This document shows, piece by piece, positions 30,140 through 38,762 of a stretch of 64,000 nt of DNA. A model generated the notes under the pieces. The model saw only the letters and a program-made list of their open reading frames with translations. It was not told the origin of the DNA and searched no databases. Source of the DNA: Sphingobium abikonense NBRC 16140 (GTDB taxonomy: Bacteria > Pseudomonadota > Alphaproteobacteria > Sphingomonadales > Sphingomonadaceae); contig NZ_BCYT01000002.1 in NCBI RefSeq assembly GCF_001598335.1, positions 186,001 through 250,000 on the forward strand. The letters are read 5' to 3'. The stretch's first letter is position 1, and each line of letters begins with the position of its first letter. The position numbers were made by a program, and so were the translations under genes.

Positions 30140-31609
30140 ATGAACCGTCCCTCCATGACCCGATTTTCTTTCGCCGCAATGGTCGGCTTTGCCGCTTCAT
30201 CGCTCGTCGCCCTGCCTGCCCTGGCGCAGACGCCGCCTCCCGCGGTTGCGCCGACCCTGCCGGGATCGGGCATGGTGCAGCCCATTCCCGCGCTGCGTCC
30301 GCCTGTTCCCATTCCGTCCCTGTCCGCCGCGCAAGAGGCATGGGCCAATGACTGGCTCAAGACCGGCGCTGCCCAGGGGCTGATGGCCCGGCAGAAGCGC
30401 AGCGGCCCGCTGCGTGGCCAGGCGCTTGTCGACGCGATGCTCGACCGCGCCCGCGCGCTCAGCACCGGACGCGTCGACACGGCCGATTTCCTCGATATCT
30501 GGGCGCTGCGTCCGGAAAAGTTCGACCCGCGCCCCGGCCTTGCCAAGGCGGTGGCGGAGGACAGCCTGGACCAATGGGCCAGCCGGCTGACACCGCCCTG
30601 GGCGGGCTATGAGACGTTGCGCAAGGGGCTGGAGCGCTACGAGGCGATCCGGGATCAGGGCGGCTGGCAGACCCTGTCCGCCTCTTCGTCGCCGGACGCC
30701 ATTCGCAAGCGCATCGCCCTGGAAGACCCCAGCGTGTCGCCGGACGAAAAGCTGACCGACATCATTCAGCGGGCGCAACGCCGCTACGGCCTTAATCCCA
30801 CCGGCAATCTGGACGCCCGGACGCTCGCCGCGCTCAACGTCGGGGTCGATGACCGCATCGCCGCGATCATGGCCAATATGGAACGGTGGCGCTGGATGCC
30901 GCGCAGCCTGCCCGTCAATCGGGTGCAGGTGAACATAGCCGCCGCCGTGCTGACGCTGTTCGAAGGGGACCAGCCGGTCACGTCGATGCGCGCCGTCACA
31001 GGCAGCCCCGATAACCAGACGCCGATGCTGTCCTCCAGCATCCATTCGATCGTCGTCAACCCGCCGTGGAACGTGCCGATGTCGATCGCCCGGCGCGAAC
31101 TCTTCCCCAAGGGACGCGCCACGCTGATCCGCCAGGGGTACAAGATCGTCAAGACGCCCGAAGGGGGCGAGCGCATCGTGCAGCCGGCCGGTCCCAACAG
31201 CGCGCTGGGCCGATTGAAGTTCGACTTCAACAACCCCTTCGCCGTCTACCTGCACGACACGCCGTCGCGGGGCAAATTTTCCAGCTATGACCGGCTGGCG
31301 AGCCATGGCTGCATCCGCTTGGAAAAACCGGTGGCCTTGGCCGAGCAGATGGTTGCTGCCTCCCCGGACCTCAACGGCCAGATCCAGAACCTGATTGACG
31401 AAGGAAAGACGCAGCGCGTGTCCCTGCCGCAGGATGTCGCCGTCTATCTCCTTTACTGGACGGCCTTTGCCAATGGCGACGGCGTCGTGTCGTTCCGTAA
31501 TGATCCCTATGGCTGGGACAAGTTGCTGGCGCAGAAGATCGAGGCGTCGAGCAGCCGCGCCGATCCGACCGCCGCACCGGCCCCCGCCTCCATCGCATCG
31601 AAGGATTGA
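30140..31609 (+). CDS. L,D-transpeptidase, YcbB/LdtD-like
   Basis: A periplasmic enzyme of 489 residues that makes 3-3 cross-links in peptidoglycan. A signal peptide ends near residue 29 (PALA). Residues about 200-235 resemble a peptidoglycan-binding helix repeat (TDIIQRAQRRYGLNPTGNLDARTLAALN). The YkuD catalytic domain follows, with the active-site Cys in SHGCIRLEKP near residue 394 and the upstream His in YLHDTPSRGKF. The order fits the YcbB (LdtD) type. A lipoprotein gene follows after 4 nt and a second transpeptidase-like gene is downstream. Confidence 0.9.
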   Translation: MNRPSMTRFSFAAMVGFAASSLVALPALAQTPPPAVAPTLPGSGMVQPIPALRPPVPIPSLSAAQEAWANDWLKTGAAQGLMARQKRSGPLRGQALVDAMLDRARALSTGRVDTADFLDIWALRPEKFDPRPGLAKAVAEDSLDQWASRLTPPWAGYETLRKGLERYEAIRDQGGWQTLSASSSPDAIRKRIALEDPSVSPDEKLTDIIQRAQRRYGLNPTGNLDARTLAALNVGVDDRIAAIMANMERWRWMPRSLPVNRVQVNIAAAVLTLFEGDQPVTSMRAVTGSPDNQTPMLSSSIHSIVVNPPWNVPMSIARRELFPKGRATLIRQGYKIVKTPEGGERIVQPAGPNSALGRLKFDFNNPFAVYLHDTPSRGKFSSYDRLASHGCIRLEKPVALAEQMVAASPDLNGQIQNLIDEGKTQRVSLPQDVAVYLLYWTAFANGDGVVSFRNDPYGWDKLLAQKIEASSSRADPTAAPAPASIASKD

Positions 31610-31613
31610 ACCC

Positions 31614-31928
31614 ATGCGCAAAATTGCCCTGATCGCGCTGTCCGGCGCCCTTGCCCTGGCCGCGTGCGGCAAGAAGGAAGAAGACGCGCCTGCGCCGGTC
31701 AATAATCTGGTCGAGCCGCCGGTTGAAAATGTCATCGTCGCCGAACCGGACGCGCCGATGCCGGAGCCGCAAAACCAGGTTGAGGCGCCGCCGGTCGCGC
31801 CGCCGCCTGCGATCTCGCAGGAGCAGCAGATCCTGGATGATGCGGAGGCGACAGGCATGACGTCACGCCTGCCGCGCGACGATGAGTCGGTTCAGCCCGC
31901 CGATGAAGCGAGCAATATGGGCGGCTGA
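31614..31928 (+). CDS. Proline-rich small lipoprotein
   Basis: A 104-residue lipoprotein with signal MRKIALIALSGALALAAC (Cys18) followed by KKEEDAPAP and a Pro/Glu/Val-rich linker. The final third (QEQQILDDAEATGMTSRLPRDDE) is more ordinary. No named family is recognised. Its position 4 nt after the L,D-transpeptidase suggests a cell-wall-linked role, which is an inference. Confidence 0.78.
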   Translation: MRKIALIALSGALALAACGKKEEDAPAPVNNLVEPPVENVIVAEPDAPMPEPQNQVEAPPVAPPPAISQEQQILDDAEATGMTSRLPRDDESVQPADEASNMGG

Positions 31929-31934
31929 CCTCTC

Positions 31935-31959
31935 GCGCTCCGGGGTTCAACCGGAGCGC
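31935..31959 (+). terminator. Hairpin after the lipoprotein gene
   Basis: A 9-bp perfect stem (31935-31943 with 31951-31959) around GGTTCAA lies 6 nt after the lipoprotein stop. No strong T-run follows. Its loop overlaps the predicted -35 element of the next gene, so terminator and promoter are superimposed. Confidence 0.45.
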
Positions 31960-31974
31960 GCGCTTTGCTATAAC
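31946..31974 (+). promoter_or_regulatory. Predicted promoter of the YkuD_2 gene, leaderless
   Basis: TTCAAC (31946-31951), a 17-nt spacer and TATAAC (31969-31974). The -10 hexamer begins 12 nt before ATG 31981, so the mRNA should start at the start codon; no ribosome binding site exists. Confidence 0.55.
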
Positions 31975-31980
31975 GCGGGC

Positions 31981-32643
31981 ATGGATCGCCGCAATTTTAC
32001 GAAGTTCGCTTTGAGCGGACTCGCTTTTTCGTTTTTGTCGGACAGCATGGGTCGTGCCGCGCCGCCGGTCATGCCGCAACCCGCCGCGCCGCCTCCCGTT
32101 CCCGCAGCACCGACGCGGCCGTTGCCGCGCTATGCCGCGCTACTGGACCGCGCGCGCGCCGCGCTGGACCAGCATGGCGCCGCCTTCCCCCTTCGTGACC
32201 GCGTTGGCATCGTCGATTTCGACGCGCCGTCAAAGGATATGCGGATGCATATCGTCGACTTGGTGAGCGGACAGGCCAACAGCTATCTCGTGTCGCATGG
32301 GCGCGGATCGGACCCCGGCCATTCTGGTTGGCTGCATAGCTTTTCCAACGAATTCAATTCCTTGGCGAGCTGCCAGGGCGCTTTCCGCACGGAGGCGGAA
32401 TATGTGGGGCAGCATGGACGTTCGATGCGCCTGGCCGGGCTTGATCCGCAGAACAATAACGCAGAAGCGCGCGCAATCGTCATTCATGGCGCCGATTATG
32501 TGACGGAAGATCACGTCGCGACCTGGGGCAAATGCGGCCGGAGCGAAGGCTGCTTCGCCGTTGCGCCGCATCTGGTGCCGCAGGTGCTGGGGCTGCTGGG
32601 GCAGGGCCGGCTCCTCTATTCGGGCAAGCTCGGCACGGCTTGA
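31981..32643 (+). CDS. Murein L,D-transpeptidase catalytic domain protein (YkuD_2)
   Basis: A 220-residue exported protein. MDRRNFTKFALSGLAFSFL is a twin-Arg-like N-terminus followed by a Pro/Ala-rich linker (residues 28-48). The domain matches the YkuD_2 family: LVSHGRGSDP, the HGADYVTEDH segment with a conserved His, and GRSEGCFAVAP with the probable catalytic Cys near residue 193. It is a different family from the transpeptidase at 30140, so the two may act on different cross-links or in regulation. Confidence 0.87.
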   Translation: MDRRNFTKFALSGLAFSFLSDSMGRAAPPVMPQPAAPPPVPAAPTRPLPRYAALLDRARAALDQHGAAFPLRDRVGIVDFDAPSKDMRMHIVDLVSGQANSYLVSHGRGSDPGHSGWLHSFSNEFNSLASCQGAFRTEAEYVGQHGRSMRLAGLDPQNNNAEARAIVIHGADYVTEDHVATWGKCGRSEGCFAVAPHLVPQVLGLLGQGRLLYSGKLGTA

Positions 32644-32708
32644 TTGGGCAGGAGCGCGCTTCTATTCGCTGTCTGGCATTGCTGATACACCGCTGATAGT
32701 CTGCGCGC

Positions 32709-33767
32709 ATGAACGGGGGAATCGAAGTAGCGGGTGACGCGGTCACCGGAGCGATGCTGGCGCGGACTGTCGAGCCGGCTCATGGTGAGGCGCATCAGTC
32801 CGGCCATGGCGCCTGCCTCAATTGTGGCGCGGCCCTCGACGGCCCTTATTGTGCGCAATGCGGCCAAGCGGCGCACACGCATCGCAGCTTTGCTGCAATC
32901 GGCCATGATCTGGCGCATGGCGTGCTGCATCTGGAAGGCAAGATATTCACGACCTTGCCCGAACTGGCGCTGCGGCCGGGCAAGCTGACGCGCCGCTACG
33001 TCCATGGGGAGCGGGCGAAATTCGTGTCGCCCTTTGCCCTGTTCCTGTTCAGCGCCTTCCTGATGTATGCGGTCTTTTCACTGACCAGTCATCATGGACC
33101 GGAAGGCCAGAGCAATGGCGTCCAGATGAATGCCGCTGCTCGCGCCGAACTGGCGCAGGAACAGGCAAAGGCGGACGCCCGGATACGAAAGCTGGAAGCT
33201 GACCTCGCCCAGCCTGGCTTGACCCGCGACCGGCGGGAGGCATTGGCCGAAGCGCTTGACGATGCGCGCGATGACCGGAAAGGGCTGACGCTCGCGGGCA
33301 ATATCACCAACGCCCTGACCGTCGATGGCGTTAATGGCGGCGTTGCCAGGACGGTGGGAAAAACCATCAATGCGGCCGCCAAAAATCCGGAGTTGGCCTA
33401 TTACAAGCTCAAGGCCAACGCCTATAAATTCTCCTGGGCGCTGATCCTCATCTCCCTGCCGTTCATGTGGCTGCTCTTTCCCTTCAGCCGCCGCTTCAAG
33501 ATGTATGATCACGCCATTTACGTGACCTATTCCATCGCGTTCATGTCGCTGCTTTTCTCCCTGTCGATGATAATGACAGCGTTGCATGTCACCAGCGGCC
33601 TCGTCACGATCGCTTTGTTGCTGTTCGCGGCCTGGCATATGTATCGTCAGTTCAAGGATGCTTATTCCCTGTCGCGGACCAGCACGATTTTGCGCCTGCC
33701 GCTGCTGTACGGCTTTGCCTGCCTATCACTGTCGCTCTTCTTCACCTTCGTGGCGATGATGGGATGA
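32709..33767 (+). CDS. DUF3667-type zinc-ribbon membrane protein
   Basis: A 352-residue protein opening with a cysteine-rich ribbon CLNCGAALDGPYCAQCGQ (residues 36-53), then HRSFAAIGHDLAHGVLHLEGKIFTTLPELALRPGKLTRRYVHGERAKFVSPFALFLF, typical of DUF3667. A hydrophobic segment follows, then a coiled-coil-like charged region (about residues 135-190), and three or four membrane segments toward the C-terminus. Function of the family is unknown. Confidence 0.87.
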   Translation: MNGGIEVAGDAVTGAMLARTVEPAHGEAHQSGHGACLNCGAALDGPYCAQCGQAAHTHRSFAAIGHDLAHGVLHLEGKIFTTLPELALRPGKLTRRYVHGERAKFVSPFALFLFSAFLMYAVFSLTSHHGPEGQSNGVQMNAAARAELAQEQAKADARIRKLEADLAQPGLTRDRREALAEALDDARDDRKGLTLAGNITNALTVDGVNGGVARTVGKTINAAAKNPELAYYKLKANAYKFSWALILISLPFMWLLFPFSRRFKMYDHAIYVTYSIAFMSLLFSLSMIMTALHVTSGLVTIALLLFAAWHMYRQFKDAYSLSRTSTILRLPLLYGFACLSLSLFFTFVAMMG

Positions 33768-33785
33768 CGGCGCACGCGTCCCCGC

Positions 33786-33791
33786 TATAGG
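33786..33791 (+). promoter_or_regulatory. -10-like hexamer of the DMT transporter gene
   Basis: TATAGG begins 13 nt before ATG 33799. No good -35 hexamer or ribosome binding site is visible. It belongs to the recurrent class noted at hisB, lepA and others. Confidence 0.4.
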
Positions 33792-33798
33792 ACGCGGC

Positions 33799-34716
33799 AT
33801 GGTCACTTCTCCCATATGGCTGCCAGCCACCTTGGCCGCCGGCGCGCTTCAGGCCTGGCGCACGGCGGTCCAGCGCCGGGTGAGCGACACCTTGTCCCTG
33901 AACGGCGCGGGGCTCGTCCGCTATCTTTACGGCATTCCCTTCACCATCGCGCTGCTGGCGCTCTATTGCGTCCTTTTTCCGCACCCTTGGCCGCGCATGG
34001 ATGCGAACGTCCCGTTCTTCTGCGCCGCCGGCGGTCTGGCGCAGATCGTCGCGACAAATTTGTTGATCAGCGCATTTCGCTATCGCAACTTCGTCGTAGG
34101 CACGGCCTATTCCAAGACGGAGGCGGTGCAGGGCGCCGTCCTGTCTTTTCTGCTGTTGGGCGAAAGGTTACCGCCGCTCGCCTGGATCGGCATCGGTTTC
34201 GGCGTTGCGGGCGTGATGTTGCTATCGACTGGCGGCCGCAAGATGGGGTTGATGAATTTCCTGCGCGCCCTGCGCCAGCCTGCAGCGGTCACGGGCATCG
34301 CCTCGGGCTTCTTCTTCGCGCTGACGGCGATCGGCATTCGTCGCGCGACGCAGGGCGTGGACACCGATACACCGTTCTTCGCCGCCCTGATCATATTCGC
34401 GATGACCGTGCCGATGCAGACGGTCATGCAGGGCGGCTGGCTCTTGTGGCGGGAGCCTGCCGAAATGCGCCGGGTTTTCGGCAGTTGGCGGGTATCCGGC
34501 CAGGTTGGTTTCCTGTCGGCCTTGGGGTCGGCCTGCTGGTTCACCGGCTTTGCCACTGCGCCGGTCGCGGTCGTCCGGATCGTGGGGCAGGTGGAGGTGG
34601 CATTCACCATGGCGTTCGGACATTTCTACCTGCGCGAAACCTTGCGCCGCAGCGAAGTGGCGGGCCTTGTCTTGGTGGCGACCGGCGTCGTCCTCGCTCT
34701 GGCGGGCGCACTCTAG
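33799..34716 (+). CDS. DMT/EamA-family transporter
   Basis: A 305-residue inner-membrane protein with about ten hydrophobic segments in the two-repeat layout of the drug/metabolite transporter superfamily. The repeat ends are visible at about 91-130 (FVVGTAYSKTEAVQGAVLSFLLLGERLPPLAWIGIGFG) and 250-300 (VRIVGQVEVAFTMAFGHFYLRETLRRSEVAGLVLVATG), where an acidic residue (GER, RET) lies in the loop. Substrate unknown. Confidence 0.86.
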   Translation: MVTSPIWLPATLAAGALQAWRTAVQRRVSDTLSLNGAGLVRYLYGIPFTIALLALYCVLFPHPWPRMDANVPFFCAAGGLAQIVATNLLISAFRYRNFVVGTAYSKTEAVQGAVLSFLLLGERLPPLAWIGIGFGVAGVMLLSTGGRKMGLMNFLRALRQPAAVTGIASGFFFALTAIGIRRATQGVDTDTPFFAALIIFAMTVPMQTVMQGGWLLWREPAEMRRVFGSWRVSGQVGFLSALGSACWFTGFATAPVAVVRIVGQVEVAFTMAFGHFYLRETLRRSEVAGLVLVATGVVLALAGAL

Positions 34717-34774
34717 CAGGTAGCCTGGTGCCGCTAACAGATAATTTACTATGCGGCGATAAGCCTGCACAGTG

Positions 34775-36175
34775 ATGAGGGACACGCATTCCGACAATGT
34801 CGCGCGCGCGGTGATGAAGGTCGCCAAATTATCTGGCGACCTGGGCATTCGCACGCTTGATCTTCAAGCCGATATAGGCGAACTCGCCACGCGCGTGACG
34901 CAGCAGGCGCAGACGATCGAAACCATCAGTTCGGCCGCCGCCCAATTGTCTCAAGATGGCGAACGCGTATCGCTGGCGGGTCAGGATGCCCGCGAAAAGG
35001 CCGTGGCCGCCCGCGCGATCATTGACGATTCGGGGCGTCAGCTGTCGGCCGCCAACATGAATTTCGTCGATCTGATCGAGCAGGTCAGTCGCATCCACGC
35101 GCGGCTCGATGGCTTTGGCGAGGCGCTCAAGACCGTCGCCCATGTCACCAGCGTCATCAGCGGTATTGCCAGCCAGACCAACTTGCTGGCGCTCAACGCG
35201 ACCATTGAAGCCGCGCGCGCGGGTGACGCCGGTCGCGGGTTCGCCGTGGTCGCGGCCGAGGTCAAGAAACTGGCGCAGGAAACCGGGGCGGCGACACAGA
35301 CGATCGAACGATCGATTGCGGCGCTGACGGGTGAAGCGGACGGCATGCTGGACAGCATTTCGCGTGGCGCGCAGACCGCCCGCACGGCCCAGTCCGACAC
35401 GCGCAATATAGAGGCGCTTGTGGAGCGGCTCGCCGCGCTCATGCTCGACCTGTCGAACAATAGCGAAACCGTGGCGCAACGCATTGGGTCCATGGTGGGA
35501 TCGGCGGGAGAAATTCGCGTCGGCCTATCCGCCCTAGCCAGCACGTCGAGCGACAATGCCGGGGGTTTGCAGCGTCTGTCAGGCCGCATCACCAGCGCCA
35601 GCGAAGACACAAATCTCCTGCTGCAATATCTCGCTGAGAGCGGCGTCGATATTCCGGATTCGCCCTATATACGCTTCAGCCTGGAATCTGCGCAGGCTGT
35701 GTCCCAAGCGGTCGAAAAGGCTATCGCCAAGGGGGATATCAGCGAGGCCGAAGTGTTCAGCGAAAATTATGCGCTGATTACAGGCACGGACCCTGAACAA
35801 TATACCCACCCCGTACAATCGGTGATGATCCCGGCGGCCCGCGCGCGTCAGGAAATGGCCAGAGGCTATGCCGGTCTGTTCGGGATGACCTTTACCGATC
35901 GTAACGCCTTTGGCGCGGTCGCCATGCCCGAACGCGCGCATCCGCAGCGTCCGGGACAACCCGTCTGGAATGCGGAGCATTCACGCCAGGGTCTGATCTT
36001 CGATTTTCCCGATACGCGCGAGCAATGCCGAACGACGCAGCCCTTCTGCATCAAGGCCTATCGTCGTCCGACCGCAGACGGCGAGGTGGTCCTGCTGAAA
36101 CAGGTCATCGCCTCTATCCATATTTGCGGCCGGCACTGGGGTGTGTTGCAGATGGCCTATCAGGACCAAGGATAA
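34775..36175 (+). CDS. Soluble methyl-accepting chemotaxis protein with C-terminal domain
   Basis: A 466-residue signalling protein with no membrane segment. The coiled-coil methyl-accepting hairpin tip is [26 protein letters not shown] (residues 130-155), the contact site for CheA/CheW. After a long helical region, residues about 285-466 form a separate globular domain ending [33 protein letters not shown], with several Cys residues (near 430-455). Its fold looks like a sensory domain placed C-terminally; similar arrangements exist in some cytosolic receptors. No che genes are nearby. Start is ATG 34775 or GTG 34772. Confidence 0.85.
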   Translation: MRDTHSDNVARAVMKVAKLSGDLGIRTLDLQADIGELATRVTQQAQTIETISSAAAQLSQDGERVSLAGQDAREKAVAARAIIDDSGRQLSAANMNFVDLIEQVSRIHARLDGFGEALKTVAHVTSVISGIASQTNLLALNATIEAARAGDAGRGFAVVAAEVKKLAQETGAATQTIERSIAALTGEADGMLDSISRGAQTARTAQSDTRNIEALVERLAALMLDLSNNSETVAQRIGSMVGSAGEIRVGLSALASTSSDNAGGLQRLSGRITSASEDTNLLLQYLAESGVDIPDSPYIRFSLESAQAVSQAVEKAIAKGDISEAEVFSENYALITGTDPEQYTHPVQSVMIPAARARQEMARGYAGLFGMTFTDRNAFGAVAMPERAHPQRPGQPVWNAEHSRQGLIFDFPDTREQCRTTQPFCIKAYRRPTADGEVVLLKQVIASIHICGRHWGVLQMAYQDQG

Positions 36176-36182
36176 GCCGACC

Positions 36183-36219
36183 TGCCGGGACCAGGCGCTC
36201 TCCGCGCCCGGCCCCGGCA
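36183..36219. terminator. Hairpin between convergent genes
   Basis: TGCCGGG (36183-36189) pairs with CCCGGCA (36213-36219) with an inner GGCGC/GCGCC stem. It lies between the MCP stop and the end of the minus-strand TPR gene. No T-run, so its role as a bidirectional terminator is tentative. Confidence 0.45.
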
Positions 36220-36224
36220 ATCGC

Positions 36225-37037
36225 TTAGCCGGATTTCGCGCCGGTCATGATCTCGATGGAGGGGCGATTGGTCGCATCGATCGTACCATCCGCCATCATC
36301 GCCTTGCCCATGTTGAGCGCTTCGTCGCGCAGGCCTTCTTCCGTCGTCGTCTGGCTCGCACCGATCAGCGCCGACAGGAGGATATTCTTGCTGACCGCAT
36401 CGGCCGGCTGAGCTGCCGCGGATTTGCGCGCCAGCGTCAGCGCTTCCTGATAATAGGGATCAGCGCCATCAGTGTCCTGCACGGCGAGCTTCTGATTGCC
36501 CATCTGGATCAGCATGCCGGCCAGAATATTGCGGCTCGCCGTATCTTCGGGCTTGGCCTCCACGACCTTGCGCCAATAGGGCAGGGCCTCATCATAGAGG
36601 GAGATCACCTTGTCCATCTGGCCCATCGCACCATAGGCCGCCGCATCGGCATAGAGCGCATTGGCCAGGAAGTTCACATTGTCGATCTTGCTGGGATCGG
36701 CCTCGACCGCAGTGCGGATGGCGGGGATCGCCGCATCATATTTGGCTACCGCACCGGCATTGTCGCCAGCCTGCTGGGCGCTCTGGCCGGCGGTGAAGTC
36801 AGTCACCGCCTGGTTGAAGGCGGCGATTTCGTCGGGAGTCATCTCGCGCGCCGTCGCTGCCGGCGTAGCCGTCGTCGCATCGGTGGCGGGGGTTGCCGTA
36901 GTATCAGCCGGCGTCGTCGCGTCGGTGGGCTGCGCAGGGGCAGCCGGAGCGGCCGGCGTCTGCTGCGCCATCGCGGGCGCAGCCAGCGCCAGCGGTGCTG
37001 CGAACATCAGATAGGCGAATTTGGCATATCGGGCCAA
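36225..37037 (-). CDS. Exported TPR-like protein
   Basis: About 270 residues from a TTG start at 37037, which follows AAGGAG by 9 nt and gives a signal peptide ending APAMA; no ATG is well placed. An Ala/Thr/Pro-rich linker (about residues 25-65) precedes helical repeats of TPR type (GDNAGAVAKYDAAIPAIRTAVEADPS, MGQMDKVISLYDEALPYWRKVVEAKPE, NQKLAVQDTDGADPYYQEALTLARKSA). Likely periplasmic. The function is not recognised. Confidence 0.75.
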   Translation of the reverse strand: MARYAKFAYLMFAAPLALAAPAMAQQTPAAPAAPAQPTDATTPADTTATPATDATTATPAATAREMTPDEIAAFNQAVTDFTAGQSAQQAGDNAGAVAKYDAAIPAIRTAVEADPSKIDNVNFLANALYADAAAYGAMGQMDKVISLYDEALPYWRKVVEAKPEDTASRNILAGMLIQMGNQKLAVQDTDGADPYYQEALTLARKSAAAQPADAVSKNILLSALIGASQTTTEEGLRDEALNMGKAMMADGTIDATNRPSIEIMTGAKSG

Positions 37038-37143
37038 TGTCAGGGTCTCCTTGAACTGGTTGCATCGAAAGGATCGATCCAGCGCGATTTCCGCGCGTCT
37101 CAACTCCTTCAATGAACGAAGCAATAGCCCGGTTCCGAGTCCC

Positions 37144-37839
37144 TCAAACTCGGCTCATCGTGCAAAACGCTCCGGCTGTGGAAAACTCGCTCGCGCGACG
37201 CAGGTTCCGCGCGGCCGCTTCGGAATCTTCACCCCATTGCTCGCTCTGCCACTGTTCGTCGACCTGCACCGCCCGCCATAGCGCGTCGGGATCATGCCCA
37301 CCCTCGACAATCGCCAGCCCGCAGATCAGCGACCCGCTTAGCGTCACCAATGTCGACAATCCTGCGAGCATGAAAGGATCATGGGCTCGTACCGCCGCCT
37401 CCAGGCGGGCGAGGCTGTCTTCGGGTTGCGACACCGGGATGACACCCTGGGTCACGATCAGAGGCGCATCATAGCGGTTTGCCGCCCAGTCCAGCAGTGG
37501 GTCCCATGCCGCCGCTTGCCGCGCCACCAGCGCGTCGGGGCCATCCGCGCGATAGCAGAGCAGGTCGCTTTGCGCGTAACGGGCGATGCCGGCCGCGAAC
37601 TCCTCCGGATTGGGCGCGATATGATCAATGGCTGCGTTCGACAGGCCGGTGAAGATCATCGCCGCCGGGTCGATCTCGTCCCCCTGCGCCCGCCATTCGG
37701 CTGCAACGGCCTCCGCCAGATCCCGGGTGGGAAGCGCCAGCGGCGCGCGCGCGGGCGTGCGGACGGCCCGGCCATCCAGTTCGATGGCCAAACCATCCCG
37801 TCCCTCGACGATGGTCACGTCCTTGTAAAAGCGCTTCAT
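37144..37839 (-). CDS. ATP12-family F1-ATPase assembly chaperone
   Basis: A 231-residue homologue of mitochondrial ATP12, which binds the F1 alpha subunit during ATP synthase assembly. Family features: KRFYKDVTIVEGRDGLAIELDGRAVRTPARAPLALPTRDLAEAVAAEWRAQGDEIDPAAMIFTGL at the N-terminus and a central D(L)LCYRADGPDALVARQAAAWDPLL. The gene is restricted mostly to alphaproteobacteria and mitochondria. It starts by ATGA overlap with the upstream membrane gene. Confidence 0.93.
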   Translation of the reverse strand: MKRFYKDVTIVEGRDGLAIELDGRAVRTPARAPLALPTRDLAEAVAAEWRAQGDEIDPAAMIFTGLSNAAIDHIAPNPEEFAAGIARYAQSDLLCYRADGPDALVARQAAAWDPLLDWAANRYDAPLIVTQGVIPVSQPEDSLARLEAAVRAHDPFMLAGLSTLVTLSGSLICGLAIVEGGHDPDALWRAVQVDEQWQSEQWGEDSEAAARNLRRASEFSTAGAFCTMSRV

Positions 37840-38096
37840 TGCGGCGGCCTTTTGCGAAAAAGCGCCAGCAGCAGGCGCGGCACAACGACGAACTGGAACA
37901 GGCCGGTCAGCACCATGATGGTCCCGAAGGCTTTTGCCTTGCCACCCTGCACCCAGGAAAATCGCTGCATGATCGCCAGGAAGCCGAACATGACGATGAA
38001 CGCCCCGGACAGGCGAAACAGGCCGATGGCGAAATGGCGCTGGCGCGCAACCTTTTCCGGATCGGGGGAGGGCGGGGGAAGGGGGCTATCGTTCAT
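37836..38096 (-). CDS. Small membrane protein upstream of ATP12
   Basis: An 86-residue protein with a Pro-rich N-terminus (DSPLPPPSPDPEKVARQ) and two hydrophobic segments, at about residues 25-44 and 56-77. The start at 38096 overlaps the stop of the HAD gene and its own stop overlaps the ATP12 start, both as ATGA. Name not recognised. The tight coupling suggests it belongs with these genes. Confidence 0.75.
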   Translation of the reverse strand: MNDSPLPPPSPDPEKVARQRHFAIGLFRLSGAFIVMFGFLAIMQRFSWVQGGKAKAFGTIMVLTGLFQFVVVPRLLLALFRKRPPQ

Positions 38097-38752
38097 GGCG
38101 CGCCGATATGGCGGCGCAGGTCGGCGCTGTCCATGGCGACGCCATGCGCGCCGGCCCCTGTCAGGTCCTGCGGCGGATGATAGCCCCATGCGACGCCGAT
38201 CGCGCGCGCGCCGGCCGCCAGCCCCATGTCGATGTCGAAGCTCGTGTCGCCGATCATCACGGTTGTCTCAGGCGCCGCGCCCGCTTCCGCCATCGCCGTC
38301 AGCAGCATCGAGGGATGGGGCTTGGACGGGTGACGGTCGGCGGTCTGGAGCGTCACGAACCGGTCGATGATGCCATGATGCGTGAGGCAGAGATGGAGGC
38401 CGCGATCGGACTTGCCTGTCGCCACGCCCAACAGCCAACCCGCCGCGTCCAGTTCCGCGATCAGGTCGGCCATGCCGGGATAGAGCGGTTCCGATACGGC
38501 ATTGTCCTGACGCAGCGACCGGAACGCCTGTTTGTAATGCTCGGCCAGATGGTCATGGAAGTCGCTTTCCGCGTCCGGCAGCAGATGCGCCATCGCGACT
38601 GGCAGTGATAGCCCCACCACCGCCAGGATCGCCAGCCGTTCGGGCGGGGCAAGCTGCACCGCCTCGAACGCGCGGGTCATGGCGGCGCAGATATTATGCT
38701 GGCTGTCGACCAGCGTCCCGTCGCAATCGAACACGGCCAGGCGATTGGTCAT
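38093..38752 (-). CDS. HAD-IA hydrolase, phosphoglycolate phosphatase-like
   Basis: A 219-residue phosphatase of the haloacid dehalogenase superfamily. Motif I is FDCDGTLVDSQ (Asp9, Asp11), motif II VATGKSDRG, motif III Lys in PSKPHPSMLL, motif IV GDTSFDIDMG. The helical cap between residues 18-80 marks subclass IA. The probable substrate is phosphoglycolate, but related enzymes use other sugar phosphates. Confidence 0.88.
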   Translation of the reverse strand: MTNRLAVFDCDGTLVDSQHNICAAMTRAFEAVQLAPPERLAILAVVGLSLPVAMAHLLPDAESDFHDHLAEHYKQAFRSLRQDNAVSEPLYPGMADLIAELDAAGWLLGVATGKSDRGLHLCLTHHGIIDRFVTLQTADRHPSKPHPSMLLTAMAEAGAAPETTVMIGDTSFDIDMGLAAGARAIGVAWGYHPPQDLTGAGAHGVAMDSADLRRHIGAP

Positions 38753-38762
38753 GCGCGGCGCC

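Noticed and set aside
30197..31858. 553-codon minus-strand frame opposite the L,D-transpeptidase
   Set aside because: Shadow of a well-supported gene in a GC-rich genome.
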